Shown: positions 1-5,699 of the stretch, piece by piece | How the letters are laid out: the number at the start of each line of letters is the position of its first letter | Position numbering within the stretch: the first letter of the stretch is position 1 | Source of the DNA: Flavobacteriales bacterium | GTDB lineage: Bacteria; Bacteroidota; Bacteroidia; Flavobacteriales; Crocinitomicaceae | Assembly: GCA_947375085.1 (NCBI GenBank) | Contig: CANCEQ010000204.1 | Span: forward strand, 1-5,725 | Direction of reading: 5' to 3' | DNA: 5,725 nucleotides | Program-made: the position numbers and the translations under genes | The notes under the pieces: generated by a model | Told to the model about the DNA's origin: nothing | What the model saw: the letters and a program-made list of their open reading frames with translations, nothing else | The model's database searches: none

Positions 1-98
1 TTTACAGTTGCATCGATCAAAATATGTTTGTTAGCAACAAATTTCATACTTGCTGGATTCGGAGTCATCTCCGCATATATAGTAACTGGTACGTTCAT
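1..98 (-). CDS. NifU/Nfu-type Fe-S cluster scaffold protein, N-terminal part (truncated by window edge)
   Basis: The minus strand opens with an ATG at 98 and reads 32 codons to the window edge, so only the N-terminus is visible. It contains IYAEMTPNPASMKFVANKHI, and the MTPNP...MKF(V)AN pattern is characteristic of the Nfu N-terminal domain of NifU-family proteins. These carry Fe-S clusters to apo-proteins in the cytoplasm, using a C-terminal CxxC domain that would lie outside this window. The stretch before the ATG is A-rich (AAAAAAATAAAACG) without a Shine-Dalgarno motif, as is usual in Bacteroidota. A second in-frame ATG at codon 11 is less likely because residues 1-10 form the normal lead-in to the domain. 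The gene is divergent from the oxidase unit. Copper toxicity often hits Fe-S clusters, but adjacency alone does not show a functional link. Confidence 0.82.
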   Translation of the reverse strand, partial: MNVPVTIYAEMTPNPASMKFVANKHILIDATV

Positions 99-113
99 CG
101 TTTTATTTTTTTA

Positions 114-121
114 CAAAATTA
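114..121 (-). promoter_or_regulatory. Possible -7 box of the Nfu-type gene
   Basis: The minus strand reads TAATTTTG here, matching the Bacteroidota -7 consensus TAnnTTTG. It would place the transcript start about 10 bases before the ATG at 98, giving a very short leader. No TTG is seen at the expected -33 spacing. In such AT-rich DNA a chance match is quite possible. Confidence 0.3.
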
Positions 122-197
122 CGTTAAAGTTTGAAGAGTGGTTGTATAATTAAAGTTAAATATTTTAATGTGTCAATTAATTTATTTAATAAACAGA

Positions 198-214
198 AAC
201 TATAATTTATAGTT
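198..214. promoter_or_regulatory. Perfect 17-bp palindrome, candidate operator of the oxidase unit
   Basis: AACTATAA-T-TTATAGTT has two perfectly complementary 8-base arms around one central base. It ends two bases before the TATATTTG -7 box at 217-224, so it covers roughly -32 to -16 relative to the predicted start, the place where a -33 element would sit. No good TTG -33 box is visible, which would suit a regulator-dependent promoter. The composition is almost wholly A/T, so chance is not excluded. No regulator gene is in the window, and the motif does not match an operator I recognise. Confidence 0.45.
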
Positions 215-216
215 AT

Positions 217-224
217 TATATTTG
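217..224 (+). promoter_or_regulatory. Putative -7 box of the HYC_CC_PP / oxidase unit
   Basis: TATATTTG matches the Bacteroidota TAnnTTTG consensus exactly. The transcript would start near 229-231, leaving a leader of only about 10 bases before the GTG at 240, or about 30 before the in-frame ATG at 261. A -33 TTG is not evident; the palindrome at 198-214 lies in its place. Confidence 0.45.
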
Positions 225-239
225 AGAAAACTGTTTTAA

Positions 240-629
240 GTGAAAAGAACTATACTATTAATGTTAATTGCATTTTATATTCTGATTATTTCAGGTATTT
301 GTGTCAATTTACATTTTTGCTGTGGGGACTTAAAAACTGTTTCTTTTTCAACTGTTTCAAATGAGAATAGTTGTTGCAAATCTAAAAAATCAACGAAAGG
401 TTGTTGTCACGATTCGACCGCTTTTATAAAAGTCAAAGAAAAACATTTTGGTGGTGAAACTATTAAAGTGAGATTGGCTCAATTTGATACGATTGATTTA
501 GTATCAAATCAGTATTTTAAGTCCGCTTTGAATCTTGTTAATTTGGATGAGTTTGTTGTGTATTTCCATTCCCCTCCGCCCAACTATAAAACACCTATTT
601 ATCTTAAAAACAGAGAGTTTATAATTTGA
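240..629 (+). CDS. HYC_CC_PP family small cysteine-rich envelope protein
   Basis: A 129-residue protein with a basic start (MKRT) and a hydrophobic segment at about 5-20, acting as signal peptide or membrane anchor. It has the landmarks of the Bacteroidota HYC_CC_PP family: H25-F26-C27 (here HFCCG rather than the usual HYCGG), cysteine pairs C45-C46 and C55-C56 followed by H57, and PPP at 112-114 near the C-terminus. Seven cysteines lie between residues 21 and 56. Family members commonly sit beside TonB receptors and HMA-domain proteins and are suspected of a role in metal handling; no biochemical function is established to my knowledge. The GTG start is chosen because an in-frame TAA lies directly before it and because it supplies the basic n-region; ATG at codon 8 would lose that. 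C21 is preceded by Ile, so this is not a standard lipobox. It is the first gene of a rightward unit, 64 bases ahead of the next gene. Confidence 0.8.
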   Translation: MKRTILLMLIAFYILIISGICVNLHFCCGDLKTVSFSTVSNENSCCKSKKSTKGCCHDSTAFIKVKEKHFGGETIKVRLAQFDTIDLVSNQYFKSALNLVNLDEFVVYFHSPPPNYKTPIYLKNREFII

Positions 630-693
630 TTTTTAGTCATTATTAAATGGTTGAGTGTGAACGTATGTTCAAAAATAAATTAAATTATAAGAG

Positions 694-1536
694 ATGAATA
701 AAATACTATTTTCAAGCATAACAATGGTTATGCTATCAATTTCTGTCTTAGGACAAATTCCAAATTTTAGTTTTGAAAACTGGACAAATAATGGGACTTA
801 TGATACACCAGATAATTGGAGTACATTAAATTCTACCACTTCAGTAAATAGCATTTATACAGCAACTAAAGGTACTCCAGGAAATCCAGGATCAAGCTAT
901 CTTAAATTAACTTCTAAAATGATTAATGGTTCGGTTGTGAATGCTGTTGCAACATCTGCTTTTCAGTTTACTGATCAGCCTAAAAGTTTTGTAGGTAATT
1001 ATCAGTATATGTCAGTTTATCCCGGTTCAATTAATATTACACTGACTAATTGGAATGCTTTATTAAATAAACGAGACACGATTGGCTATATAAAACAACT
1101 TTTAACAGGTATGGAAATGAGTTGGAAAGCGTTTAGTTTAAATGTCACGTATTTAAACACTACTATTCCGGATAGCTGCTTTATTTCATTTATAGCAAGT
1201 GGAAGCACGCCACACACAAATGATTATATTTGGGTAGATAATTTATCTTTTTCAGGAAATGTCACTGGATTATTAGAATTAAGTGAAGCGAAATCTGTTT
1301 TTACAATATCACCAAATCCAACTGCTGATTTTATTGAAATAAAACTAAATGAATTAAAGTCAACTACTTCAAAAATCGAATTAATAGATTTGAAAGGAAC
1401 TATTTTAATGTCAAAAGAAATTGATCCGTTTATTTTTAATCATACTATTGATGTAAGAAGTCTTTCAAAAGGAAATTATATCGTTCGATTAATTTCAGAT
1501 ACTTATTCAGAAGAAAAGAAACTTTGCATAGAATAA
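694..1536 (+). CDS. Secreted protein of unknown function with T9SS type A sorting domain
   Basis: A 280-residue exported protein. Residues 1-20 form a signal peptide with likely cleavage after G20 (VLG|Q). The body (about 21-195) begins PNFSFENW followed by TPDNWS and ends with YIWVDNLSFSG. The 'FENW...P-W' opening and 'W-DNLSF' ending recall beta-sandwich, carbohydrate-binding-like modules found in many T9SS cargo proteins, but I cannot assign a family. The C-terminal domain starts near 202: FTISPNP at 203-209, GNYIVRL at 260-266, and a basic end at KKL 275-277, the usual layout of a type A sorting domain that sends the protein across the outer membrane for surface attachment or release. No catalytic motif is seen. 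It lies 34 bases before the multicopper oxidase with no terminator between them, so the two are probably co-transcribed and exported together. Confidence 0.85.
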   Translation: MNKILFSSITMVMLSISVLGQIPNFSFENWTNNGTYDTPDNWSTLNSTTSVNSIYTATKGTPGNPGSSYLKLTSKMINGSVVNAVATSAFQFTDQPKSFVGNYQYMSVYPGSINITLTNWNALLNKRDTIGYIKQLLTGMEMSWKAFSLNVTYLNTTIPDSCFISFIASGSTPHTNDYIWVDNLSFSGNVTGLLELSEAKSVFTISPNPTADFIEIKLNELKSTTSKIELIDLKGTILMSKEIDPFIFNHTIDVRSLSKGNYIVRLISDTYSEEKKLCIE

Positions 1537-1570
1537 TTGAAGTAGTTACCTATTTCTATATCTAAAATGT

Positions 1571-3286
1571 ATGAAAACAAAATTGTTTTATTGTTTCCTG
1601 CTGCTTAACTTTTTAGCAGTAGCACAAACGCAATTATTTGTTCCAGATACGCTAATCGGACCAAATTTTAATTTGAATATGCACATAGACAGTGTGCAGT
1701 TTTTTTCTACTGGTAAAATCTCACATACCTACGCTTTTAATAATAACAAGTATTTAGGTCCTACCTTGATTTTTGAAAGGGGAAAAGATGTTTCAATCAA
1801 TGTAACGAATCAAATTGATGATACAACTACAGTCCATTGGCACGGGATTCATTTGCCTGCAATGTGGGATGGCGGGCCGCATACTCCAATTTTAAAAGGA
1901 GAATCATGGAATCCACAATTTAAAGTGTTGGATCATGCGGCTACGTATTGGTATCACCCTCATATGCACAAGAAAACAGCTGCTCAGGCAATAAAAGGGG
2001 CTGCGGGTTTAATTATTGTGCGTGATTCGATTGAAAAAAGTTTAGATCTTCCAAGAAAATATGGTGTAGATGATTTTCCAATCATTGTTCAAAGTCAGCA
2101 GTATGATTTGAACAATCAAGCGATGCCATTAGGGATGGAAGATTCTACTTTATTGGTAAATGGTGGAAGAGCGAATCAAGGTCACTCGGTTTATGTAAAT
2201 TGTCCTGCTCAAGTTGTGCGATTTAGATTGTTAAACGCTTCTGGTGAAAGAGCGTTCAATTTTGGATTAAGTGGCAAAAAACAGTTCTATCAAATTGGAA
2301 CAGATGGAGGTTTATTAAATTCGCCACGACTAACAACTCGAGTACGTTTAGCACCAGGTGAAAGAGCTGAGATTCTTGTTGATCTTACTGGTTTAAATGG
2401 TCAAATCTTACATTTATTAAGCTATGCCTCTGAGTTTGCGTATGGTATTCAAGGTGGACCAACAATGCCAATGCCACCTGGAAGCCCTCCGATGGACAGT
2501 CCTTTAAATGGAATTGATTTCAATGTCTTAACAATTCAGGTTGTGGGACAAACATTAAATCCAATAACTACTATTCCAACAGCTTTAGACAATAATGTTC
2601 CCTATTTAAAGAGTCAAGCAAATACGACTAGAACGATTAAAATGACGGCTGATAATATGATGGTGATGGATGGACCATTTTATTTTAATAATCAGTTATA
2701 TGATATGATGCGTATTGATTACGAAATACCTTTAAATAATATTGAAATTTGGAAATTGGTGAATAAGAACATGGTGGCTCATCCGTTTCATATTCATGAT
2801 GTTCAATTTTATATTATTGAAAGAAACGGTCAACCAGCTGGCATTGAAGATCAAGGGAGAAAAGATGTAGTATTTATTCCCCCAGGAGATTCGGTACTAT
2901 TCATCACGAAATTTGAAGATTATGCAGATCCGATGATGCCATATATGTTTCACTGCCATATTTTAATGCATGAAGATGCAGGTATGATGGGACAATTTGT
3001 AGTAACCGAAAATCACATGGGACTAATCAAAAATGGAGATTTAGAAAATCAATTTGAAGTCTATCCAAATCCAGTTTTGAACACATTTAGTATAAACTCT
3101 AAAAACAAAGATGATCTATCTTCAATTCAAATAAAAGTGTATTCAGTTTCAGGAGTTAAAATACTGGATTCAGAATTAAATCTTATCGATAATAGAGTCG
3201 ATGTTTCAAATTGGGATGCAGGAATATATACAATTGAAATAACTCAAAATCAATTGAGTACATACAAGAAATTACTCGTGAGATAA
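1571..3286 (+). CDS. Multicopper oxidase with T9SS type A sorting domain
   Basis: A 571-residue secreted laccase/CueO-like oxidase, expected to couple one-electron oxidation of a substrate (Cu(I), metals or phenolics) to reduction of O2 to water. Signal peptide 1-18 (AVA|Q). All four copper-binding motifs are intact: HWHG 89-92, WYHPHMH 127-133, HPFHIH 404-409, and HCHILMHEDAGM 461-472. This gives type 1 ligands H404, C462, H467 and M472, with the remaining motif histidines forming the type 2/3 trinuclear centre. A Met/Pro-rich stretch (TMPMPPGSPPM, 298-308) and NMMVMD 362-367 could help bind Cu(I), as Met-rich segments do in CueO. Residues about 493-571 are a T9SS tail: EVYPNP 496-501, GIYTIEI 551-557, YKKLLVR at the end. 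Without signal and tail the enzyme is about 475 residues, normal for a three-cupredoxin oxidase. An ATG at 1567 is in another frame that soon stops. The substrate is not settled by sequence; a copper role is favoured by the HYC_CC_PP gene upstream and the HMA remnant downstream. Confidence 0.95.
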   Translation: MKTKLFYCFLLLNFLAVAQTQLFVPDTLIGPNFNLNMHIDSVQFFSTGKISHTYAFNNNKYLGPTLIFERGKDVSINVTNQIDDTTTVHWHGIHLPAMWDGGPHTPILKGESWNPQFKVLDHAATYWYHPHMHKKTAAQAIKGAAGLIIVRDSIEKSLDLPRKYGVDDFPIIVQSQQYDLNNQAMPLGMEDSTLLVNGGRANQGHSVYVNCPAQVVRFRLLNASGERAFNFGLSGKKQFYQIGTDGGLLNSPRLTTRVRLAPGERAEILVDLTGLNGQILHLLSYASEFAYGIQGGPTMPMPPGSPPMDSPLNGIDFNVLTIQVVGQTLNPITTIPTALDNNVPYLKSQANTTRTIKMTADNMMVMDGPFYFNNQLYDMMRIDYEIPLNNIEIWKLVNKNMVAHPFHIHDVQFYIIERNGQPAGIEDQGRKDVVFIPPGDSVLFITKFEDYADPMMPYMFHCHILMHEDAGMMGQFVVTENHMGLIKNGDLENQFEVYPNPVLNTFSINSKNKDDLSSIQIKVYSVSGVKILDSELNLIDNRVDVSNWDAGIYTIEITQNQLSTYKKLLVR

Positions 3287-3295
3287 TCGTAAGAC

Positions 3296-3391
3296 GTGAA
3301 TTTTATTGAAATAGGTTATGATGCAGATGAGGTTAAAGCAAGTAAAGCAGGATTTGATAAACTTCCAGCTTGTTGTCAATCGAAAAAGTAG
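3296..3391 (+). pseudogene. C-terminal remnant of a heavy-metal-associated (HMA) domain protein
   Basis: An open stretch of 31 codons starts ten bases after the oxidase stop, at a GTG, and ends at TAG 3389-3391. An in-frame TAA at 3290-3292 closes it upstream. It encodes IGYDADEVKASKAGF followed by FDKLPACCQSKK. This closely resembles the C-terminal end of small Bacteroidota copper-chaperone-like HMA proteins, where a 'GYDAD-VKA...Y-KL--CC' segment follows the ferredoxin-like fold. The N-terminal part with the metal-binding CxxC loop is absent, so the piece cannot be a working HMA domain. Its position at the 3' end of a unit headed by an HYC_CC_PP gene fits the usual pairing of these families, so it is probably a relic of an operon member lost by deletion. 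The alternative is a translated micro-peptide with a CC pair; no good start context supports that. Confidence 0.7.
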
Positions 3392-3400
3392 GTGATTATA

Positions 3401-3446
3401 AATTTTTGATGTTGAATGCTTGATTAAACATTCAACATCAAAAATT
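3401..3446. terminator. 18-bp perfect inverted repeat between convergent genes, possible bidirectional terminator
   Basis: Arms 3401-3418 (AATTTTTGATGTTGAATG) and 3429-3446 are perfectly complementary around a 10-base loop. The repeat lies after the HMA remnant and six bases beyond the serS stop, where both converging transcripts should end. It is not a textbook intrinsic terminator: the T-run is on the 5' side of the stem and the A-run on the 3' side on both strands, and no clear U-tract follows in either direction. It may act as a transcript-end or RNA-stabilising hairpin. Confidence 0.55.
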
Positions 3447-3451
3447 AAAAA

Positions 3452-4723
3452 TTAATTTATTAAATCAAACCCAGTATATTTTCTCAATGCCTCAGGAATA
3501 ACAATTCCATCAGGAGTTTGGTGATTTTCCATTAAAGAAGCCACAATTCTAGGTAAAGCTAAAGCACTACCGTTCAAAGTATGACATAATTGTGTTTTCT
3601 TATCGTTTGTTTTGAAACGTAATTTCAAACGAGTTGATTGGAATGTATCGAAACGAGAAACTGAACTAACCTCTAACCATTTTTCTTGCGCTGCTGAATA
3701 CACTTCAAAATCGTATGTTAAAGCAGATGCAAAACCTGTATCACCACCACATAAACGTAAGATTCTGTAGTGTAATCCTAATTTTTCAAGTAAACCTTTT
3801 ACGTGGTCAATCATCTCATTTAATGCTTTCTCAGAATTAGATGGGTGTTCGATACGAACGATTTCTACTTTATCGAATTGGTGTAAACGATTCAATCCTC
3901 TTACATCTTTACCATAAGATCCAGCCTCACGACGGAAACAAGGAGTATATCCAGTCATTTTAATAGAGAAATCTTCTGTTGGAAGAATAACATCTCTGTA
4001 AATATTTGTCAACGGAACTTCTGCAGTAGGAATTAAATATAAATCATCTTCATTGATGTAATACATTTGTCCCTCTTTATCAGGAAGTTGACCAGTACCG
4101 TATCCACTTGCTTCATTTACAACCAATGGTGGAATAAACTCTTGATAACCAGCATTTTCAGCCTCTTCTAAGAAAAAAGAAATCAAGGCACGTTGTAATT
4201 TAGCTCCTTTTCCTTTGTAAACTGGGAAACCAGCACCGGTAATTTTAACACCTAATTCGAAATCAATTAGATCGTATTTTTTTGCTAAATCCCAATGTGG
4301 GACAGCCGTGAAATCAAAATTTCTTTTTGTACCAACTTCTTCAACAGTGATATTATCCAATTCATTTTTACCTGCTGGAACAACATCATTCGGTACGTTT
4401 GGTAATTGATATAATAACTGAATAATTTCAGTATCAAAACCATCTACTTCAGCTTTTAGGGCAGCTTCTTTTTCTTTTAAAGTAGCCGTTTTCGCTTTAG
4501 AAGCATTTGCTTCCTCTTGTTTACCTTGTTTGAATAAATCACCAATTTCTTTCGCTAACTGATTCAATTCAGCAGAAATCGACTCTAATTCAGTTTTAGA
4601 ATTTCTCCATTTTTGATCAATTGACAATAAAGATTCTACCGTTTCAGTAGCGTCAATATTTCTTTTTTTCAATCCTGCAATTACAGCATCTTTCTCATTA
4701 CGAATACGTTGGATCTCTAACAT
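3452..4723 (-). CDS. serS: Seryl-tRNA synthetase
   Basis: A complete 423-residue class II aminoacyl-tRNA synthetase that charges tRNA-Ser, and tRNA-Sec if present, with serine in the cytoplasm. Residues 1-110 form the two-helix coiled-coil tRNA-binding arm, rich in Lys, Glu and Ala. The catalytic core follows with TAEVPL 233-238 (serine pocket), motif 2 FRREAGSYG 263-271 running on to HQFDKVE 281-287, the EVSSVSRFDTFQSTR segment 351-365, and motif 3 TLNGSALALPRIVASLMEN 382-400 with the ATP-binding arginine R392. Length is normal for bacterial SerRS. The ATG at 4723 is preceded by an A/T-rich leader without a Shine-Dalgarno, and the N-terminus MLEIQRIRNEKDAV is the ordinary family start. rplU-rpmA lie upstream on the same strand but are separated by a terminator and a repeat element, so serS probably has its own promoter. 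Confidence 0.98.
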   Translation of the reverse strand: MLEIQRIRNEKDAVIAGLKKRNIDATETVESLLSIDQKWRNSKTELESISAELNQLAKEIGDLFKQGKQEEANASKAKTATLKEKEAALKAEVDGFDTEIIQLLYQLPNVPNDVVPAGKNELDNITVEEVGTKRNFDFTAVPHWDLAKKYDLIDFELGVKITGAGFPVYKGKGAKLQRALISFFLEEAENAGYQEFIPPLVVNEASGYGTGQLPDKEGQMYYINEDDLYLIPTAEVPLTNIYRDVILPTEDFSIKMTGYTPCFRREAGSYGKDVRGLNRLHQFDKVEIVRIEHPSNSEKALNEMIDHVKGLLEKLGLHYRILRLCGGDTGFASALTYDFEVYSAAQEKWLEVSSVSRFDTFQSTRLKLRFKTNDKKTQLCHTLNGSALALPRIVASLMENHQTPDGIVIPEALRKYTGFDLIN

Positions 4724-4746
4724 TGGTATTTATTTTTTAAGATATG

Positions 4747-4754
4747 CGAATTTA
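4747..4754 (-). promoter_or_regulatory. Possible -7 box of serS
   Basis: The minus strand reads TAAATTCG followed by C, one mismatch from TAnnTTTG. It would start the serS transcript near 4740, about 17 bases before the ATG. A -33 TTG at the right spacing is not apparent. A promoter is expected here because a strong terminator and a repeat separate serS from rpmA. Confidence 0.35.
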
Positions 4755-4797
4755 CATTTTTTTAGTGAAAAGTAGGTTATTTTAACTACTGAGTTTG

Positions 4798-4935
4798 TAT
4801 TTAACCACAGAGTACTCAGAGTTTTTCACGGAGTATCACAAAGTTTTTTATTGAGAAAATGCCATATTAAAAAACTCTGTGTTCCATTGTGCCAAACTCC
4901 ATTAACTCCGTGGTAAAAAAAACTGTGGTTAAATA
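4798..4935. repeat. 138-bp inverted-repeat element built of degenerate CACAGAGT units
   Basis: Termini TATTTAACCACAG (4798-4810) and CTGTGGTTAAATA (4923-4935) are perfect 13-bp inverted repeats. Inside, the left arm runs as near-tandem octamers CACAGAGT, CTCAGAGT, CACGGAGT and CACAAAGT with short T-rich spacers. The right arm carries related copies in reverse complement, including CACAGAGT at 4876-4883 and CACGGAGT at 4905-4912. AAGTTTTTTA (4841-4850) and TAAAAAACT (4868-4876) form the inner pairing near the centre. No open reading frame fits. CCACAGAG-type repeats of this look recur in many environmental bacterial genomes, so this is probably a non-autonomous, MITE-like or REP-like dispersed repeat. 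The element lies between the rpmA terminator and the serS promoter region; no clear target-site duplication is visible. Confidence 0.75.
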
Positions 4936-4943
4936 AATGCCAC

Positions 4944-4976
4944 AAAAAAAGGGTAAACATTTCTGCTTACCCTTTT
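4944..4976 (-). terminator. Intrinsic terminator of the rplU-rpmA operon
   Basis: Read on the minus strand, AAAAGGGTAA (4976-4967) pairs perfectly with TTACCCTTTT (4956-4947) across a 10-base loop, and the T-run continues to 4944. The stem starts 18 bases after the rpmA stop codon. A-tract, GGG/CCC stem core and U-tract are in the canonical order. The stem could also work weakly on the plus strand. Confidence 0.88.
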
Positions 4977-4994
4977 ACTTAATCTCGTATTCAA

Positions 4995-5264
4995 CTATGC
5001 TTCTGCAGTTTCGAAAGGAACTACTGATACAAATGAACGATTTTCTTTTTTCTTACGGAATTCTACTAATCCATCAGTTAAAGCATATAATGTGTGATCT
5101 TTTCCAATCCCAACATTAGCTCCAGCATGATGATGTGTTCCTCTTTGACGAACGATAATGTTACCTGCGATAGCAACTTGTCCTCCAAAGATTTTCACTC
5201 CTAATCGTTTGCTTTCAGACTCACGACCATTTTTCGAACTACCAACTCCTTTTTTATGTGCCAT
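4995..5264 (-). CDS. rpmA: 50S ribosomal protein L27
   Basis: A complete 89-residue protein of the large ribosomal subunit whose N-terminal tail reaches toward the peptidyl-transferase centre. It begins [14 protein letters not shown] directly, with no cleavable N-terminal extension of the kind known in Firmicutes. The family core [10 protein letters not shown] (34-43) and [13 protein letters not shown] (50-62) is clear. Residues 44-48 read HHHAG, with A47 where many L27 proteins have Pro in the 'HPG' turn; this is probably a lineage variant. It is the second gene of the operon, 51 bases after the rplU stop, and is followed by an intrinsic terminator. A CAAATTTA at 5311-5318 resembles a -7 box in reverse but lacks a -33 partner, so I treat the two genes as one transcript. 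Confidence 0.98.
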   Translation of the reverse strand: MAHKKGVGSSKNGRESESKRLGVKIFGGQVAIAGNIIVRQRGTHHHAGANVGIGKDHTLYALTDGLVEFRKKKENRSFVSVVPFETAEA

Positions 5265-5315
5265 TGTGTTTCAATTTAACCCCCAAATCATTTCTTCATT
5301 GGAAGTAGTTCAAAT

Positions 5316-5627
5316 TTAAGCTTTAATGTCTGTAATAGTTATCGCCGTAAAGCTTTGACGGTGACCATTTCTCTTTTTGTAACCTTTACGTCTCTTTTTA
5401 CGGAAAACGATTACTTTATCACCTTTAACGTGATCATTTACTTCTGCAGAAACCGAAGCTCCTGATATAGCTGGGGCGCCAACGTTGATTTTGCCACCAT
5501 TGTCTACTAAAAGTACTCTGTCGAAACTAATTTTAGCTCCTACGTCTTCTTTCAAACGGTGTACAAAAATCTTTTGATCTTTTTGCACTTTAAACTGCTG
5601 CCCTGCTATCTCTACAATTGCGTACAT
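5316..5627 (-). CDS. rplU: 50S ribosomal protein L21
   Basis: A complete 103-residue L21 protein, an early-assembling component of the large ribosomal subunit that binds 23S rRNA. It opens MYAIVEIAGQQFKV, the standard family start. The family signature lies at 71-91 (KVIVFRKKRRKGYKK, then RNGHRQ) and is followed by FTAITITDI. Length equals the usual bacterial form, without the longer C-terminal extensions seen in some Bacteroidota. The ATG at 5627 has the leader CAGCTAT just before it, with no Shine-Dalgarno. It heads the rplU-rpmA operon, an order conserved across bacteria, behind a good promoter at 5670-5699. Confidence 0.98.
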   Translation of the reverse strand: MYAIVEIAGQQFKVQKDQKIFVHRLKEDVGAKISFDRVLLVDNGGKINVGAPAISGASVSAEVNDHVKGDKVIVFRKKRRKGYKKRNGHRQSFTAITITDIKA

Positions 5628-5653
5628 ATAGCTGTTATTAAATTACTAATTAA

Positions 5654-5666
5654 TCCGAAAATCGGA
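5654..5666 (-). other. Small hairpin at the 5' end of the rplU leader
   Basis: TCCGA and TCGGA are perfect 5-base arms around a 3-base loop. The hairpin lies at or just after the predicted transcript start (about 5664), so part of it may lie outside the mRNA. The leader to the rplU ATG is only about 36 bases, too short for a known large ribosomal-protein leader RNA. A function is unproven. Confidence 0.3.
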
Positions 5667-5669
5667 AGA

Positions 5670-5699
5670 CAAAGATAGAATTTTTATTTATAAAACAAA
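5670..5699 (-). promoter_or_regulatory. Promoter of the rplU-rpmA operon
   Basis: On the minus strand a TTTG (-33 box, 5699-5696) is followed after 18 bases by TATCTTTG (-7 box, 5677-5670). Both elements and the spacing agree with the Bacteroidota housekeeping sigma consensus TTG-N17-23-TAnnTTTG. The transcript should start near 5664, about 36 bases ahead of the rplU ATG. This is the best promoter in the window. Confidence 0.75.

Noticed and set aside
297..302. C21 of the HYC_CC_PP protein as a lipoprotein cysteine
   Set aside because: The residue before it is Ile (SGIC), not the small residue required by the lipobox.
658..671. Inverted repeat TGAAC-GTAT-GTTCA between the first two genes of the unit
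   Set aside because: Arms are only five bases and no promoter consensus or T-run accompanies it; likely chance.
1567..1606. Earlier ATG at 1567 as start of the oxidase
   Set aside because: It is in a different reading frame that stops after a few codons; ATG 1571 gives a proper signal peptide.
4805..4848. CACAGAGT units as a possible CRISPR array
   Set aside because: Units are eight bases, degenerate and separated by 1-6 bases, and they recur inverted; no spacer-length intervals and no cas genes.
4937..5119. Plus-strand open frame of 60 codons
   Set aside because: It lies antisense to the rpmA terminator and coding region, and its product has no recognisable features; L27 on the other strand explains the sequence.
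5311..5318. Minus-strand TAAATTTG resembling a -7 box before rpmA
   Set aside because: It overlaps the rplU stop codon, lacks a -33 TTG at suitable distance, and rplU-rpmA are normally co-transcribed.
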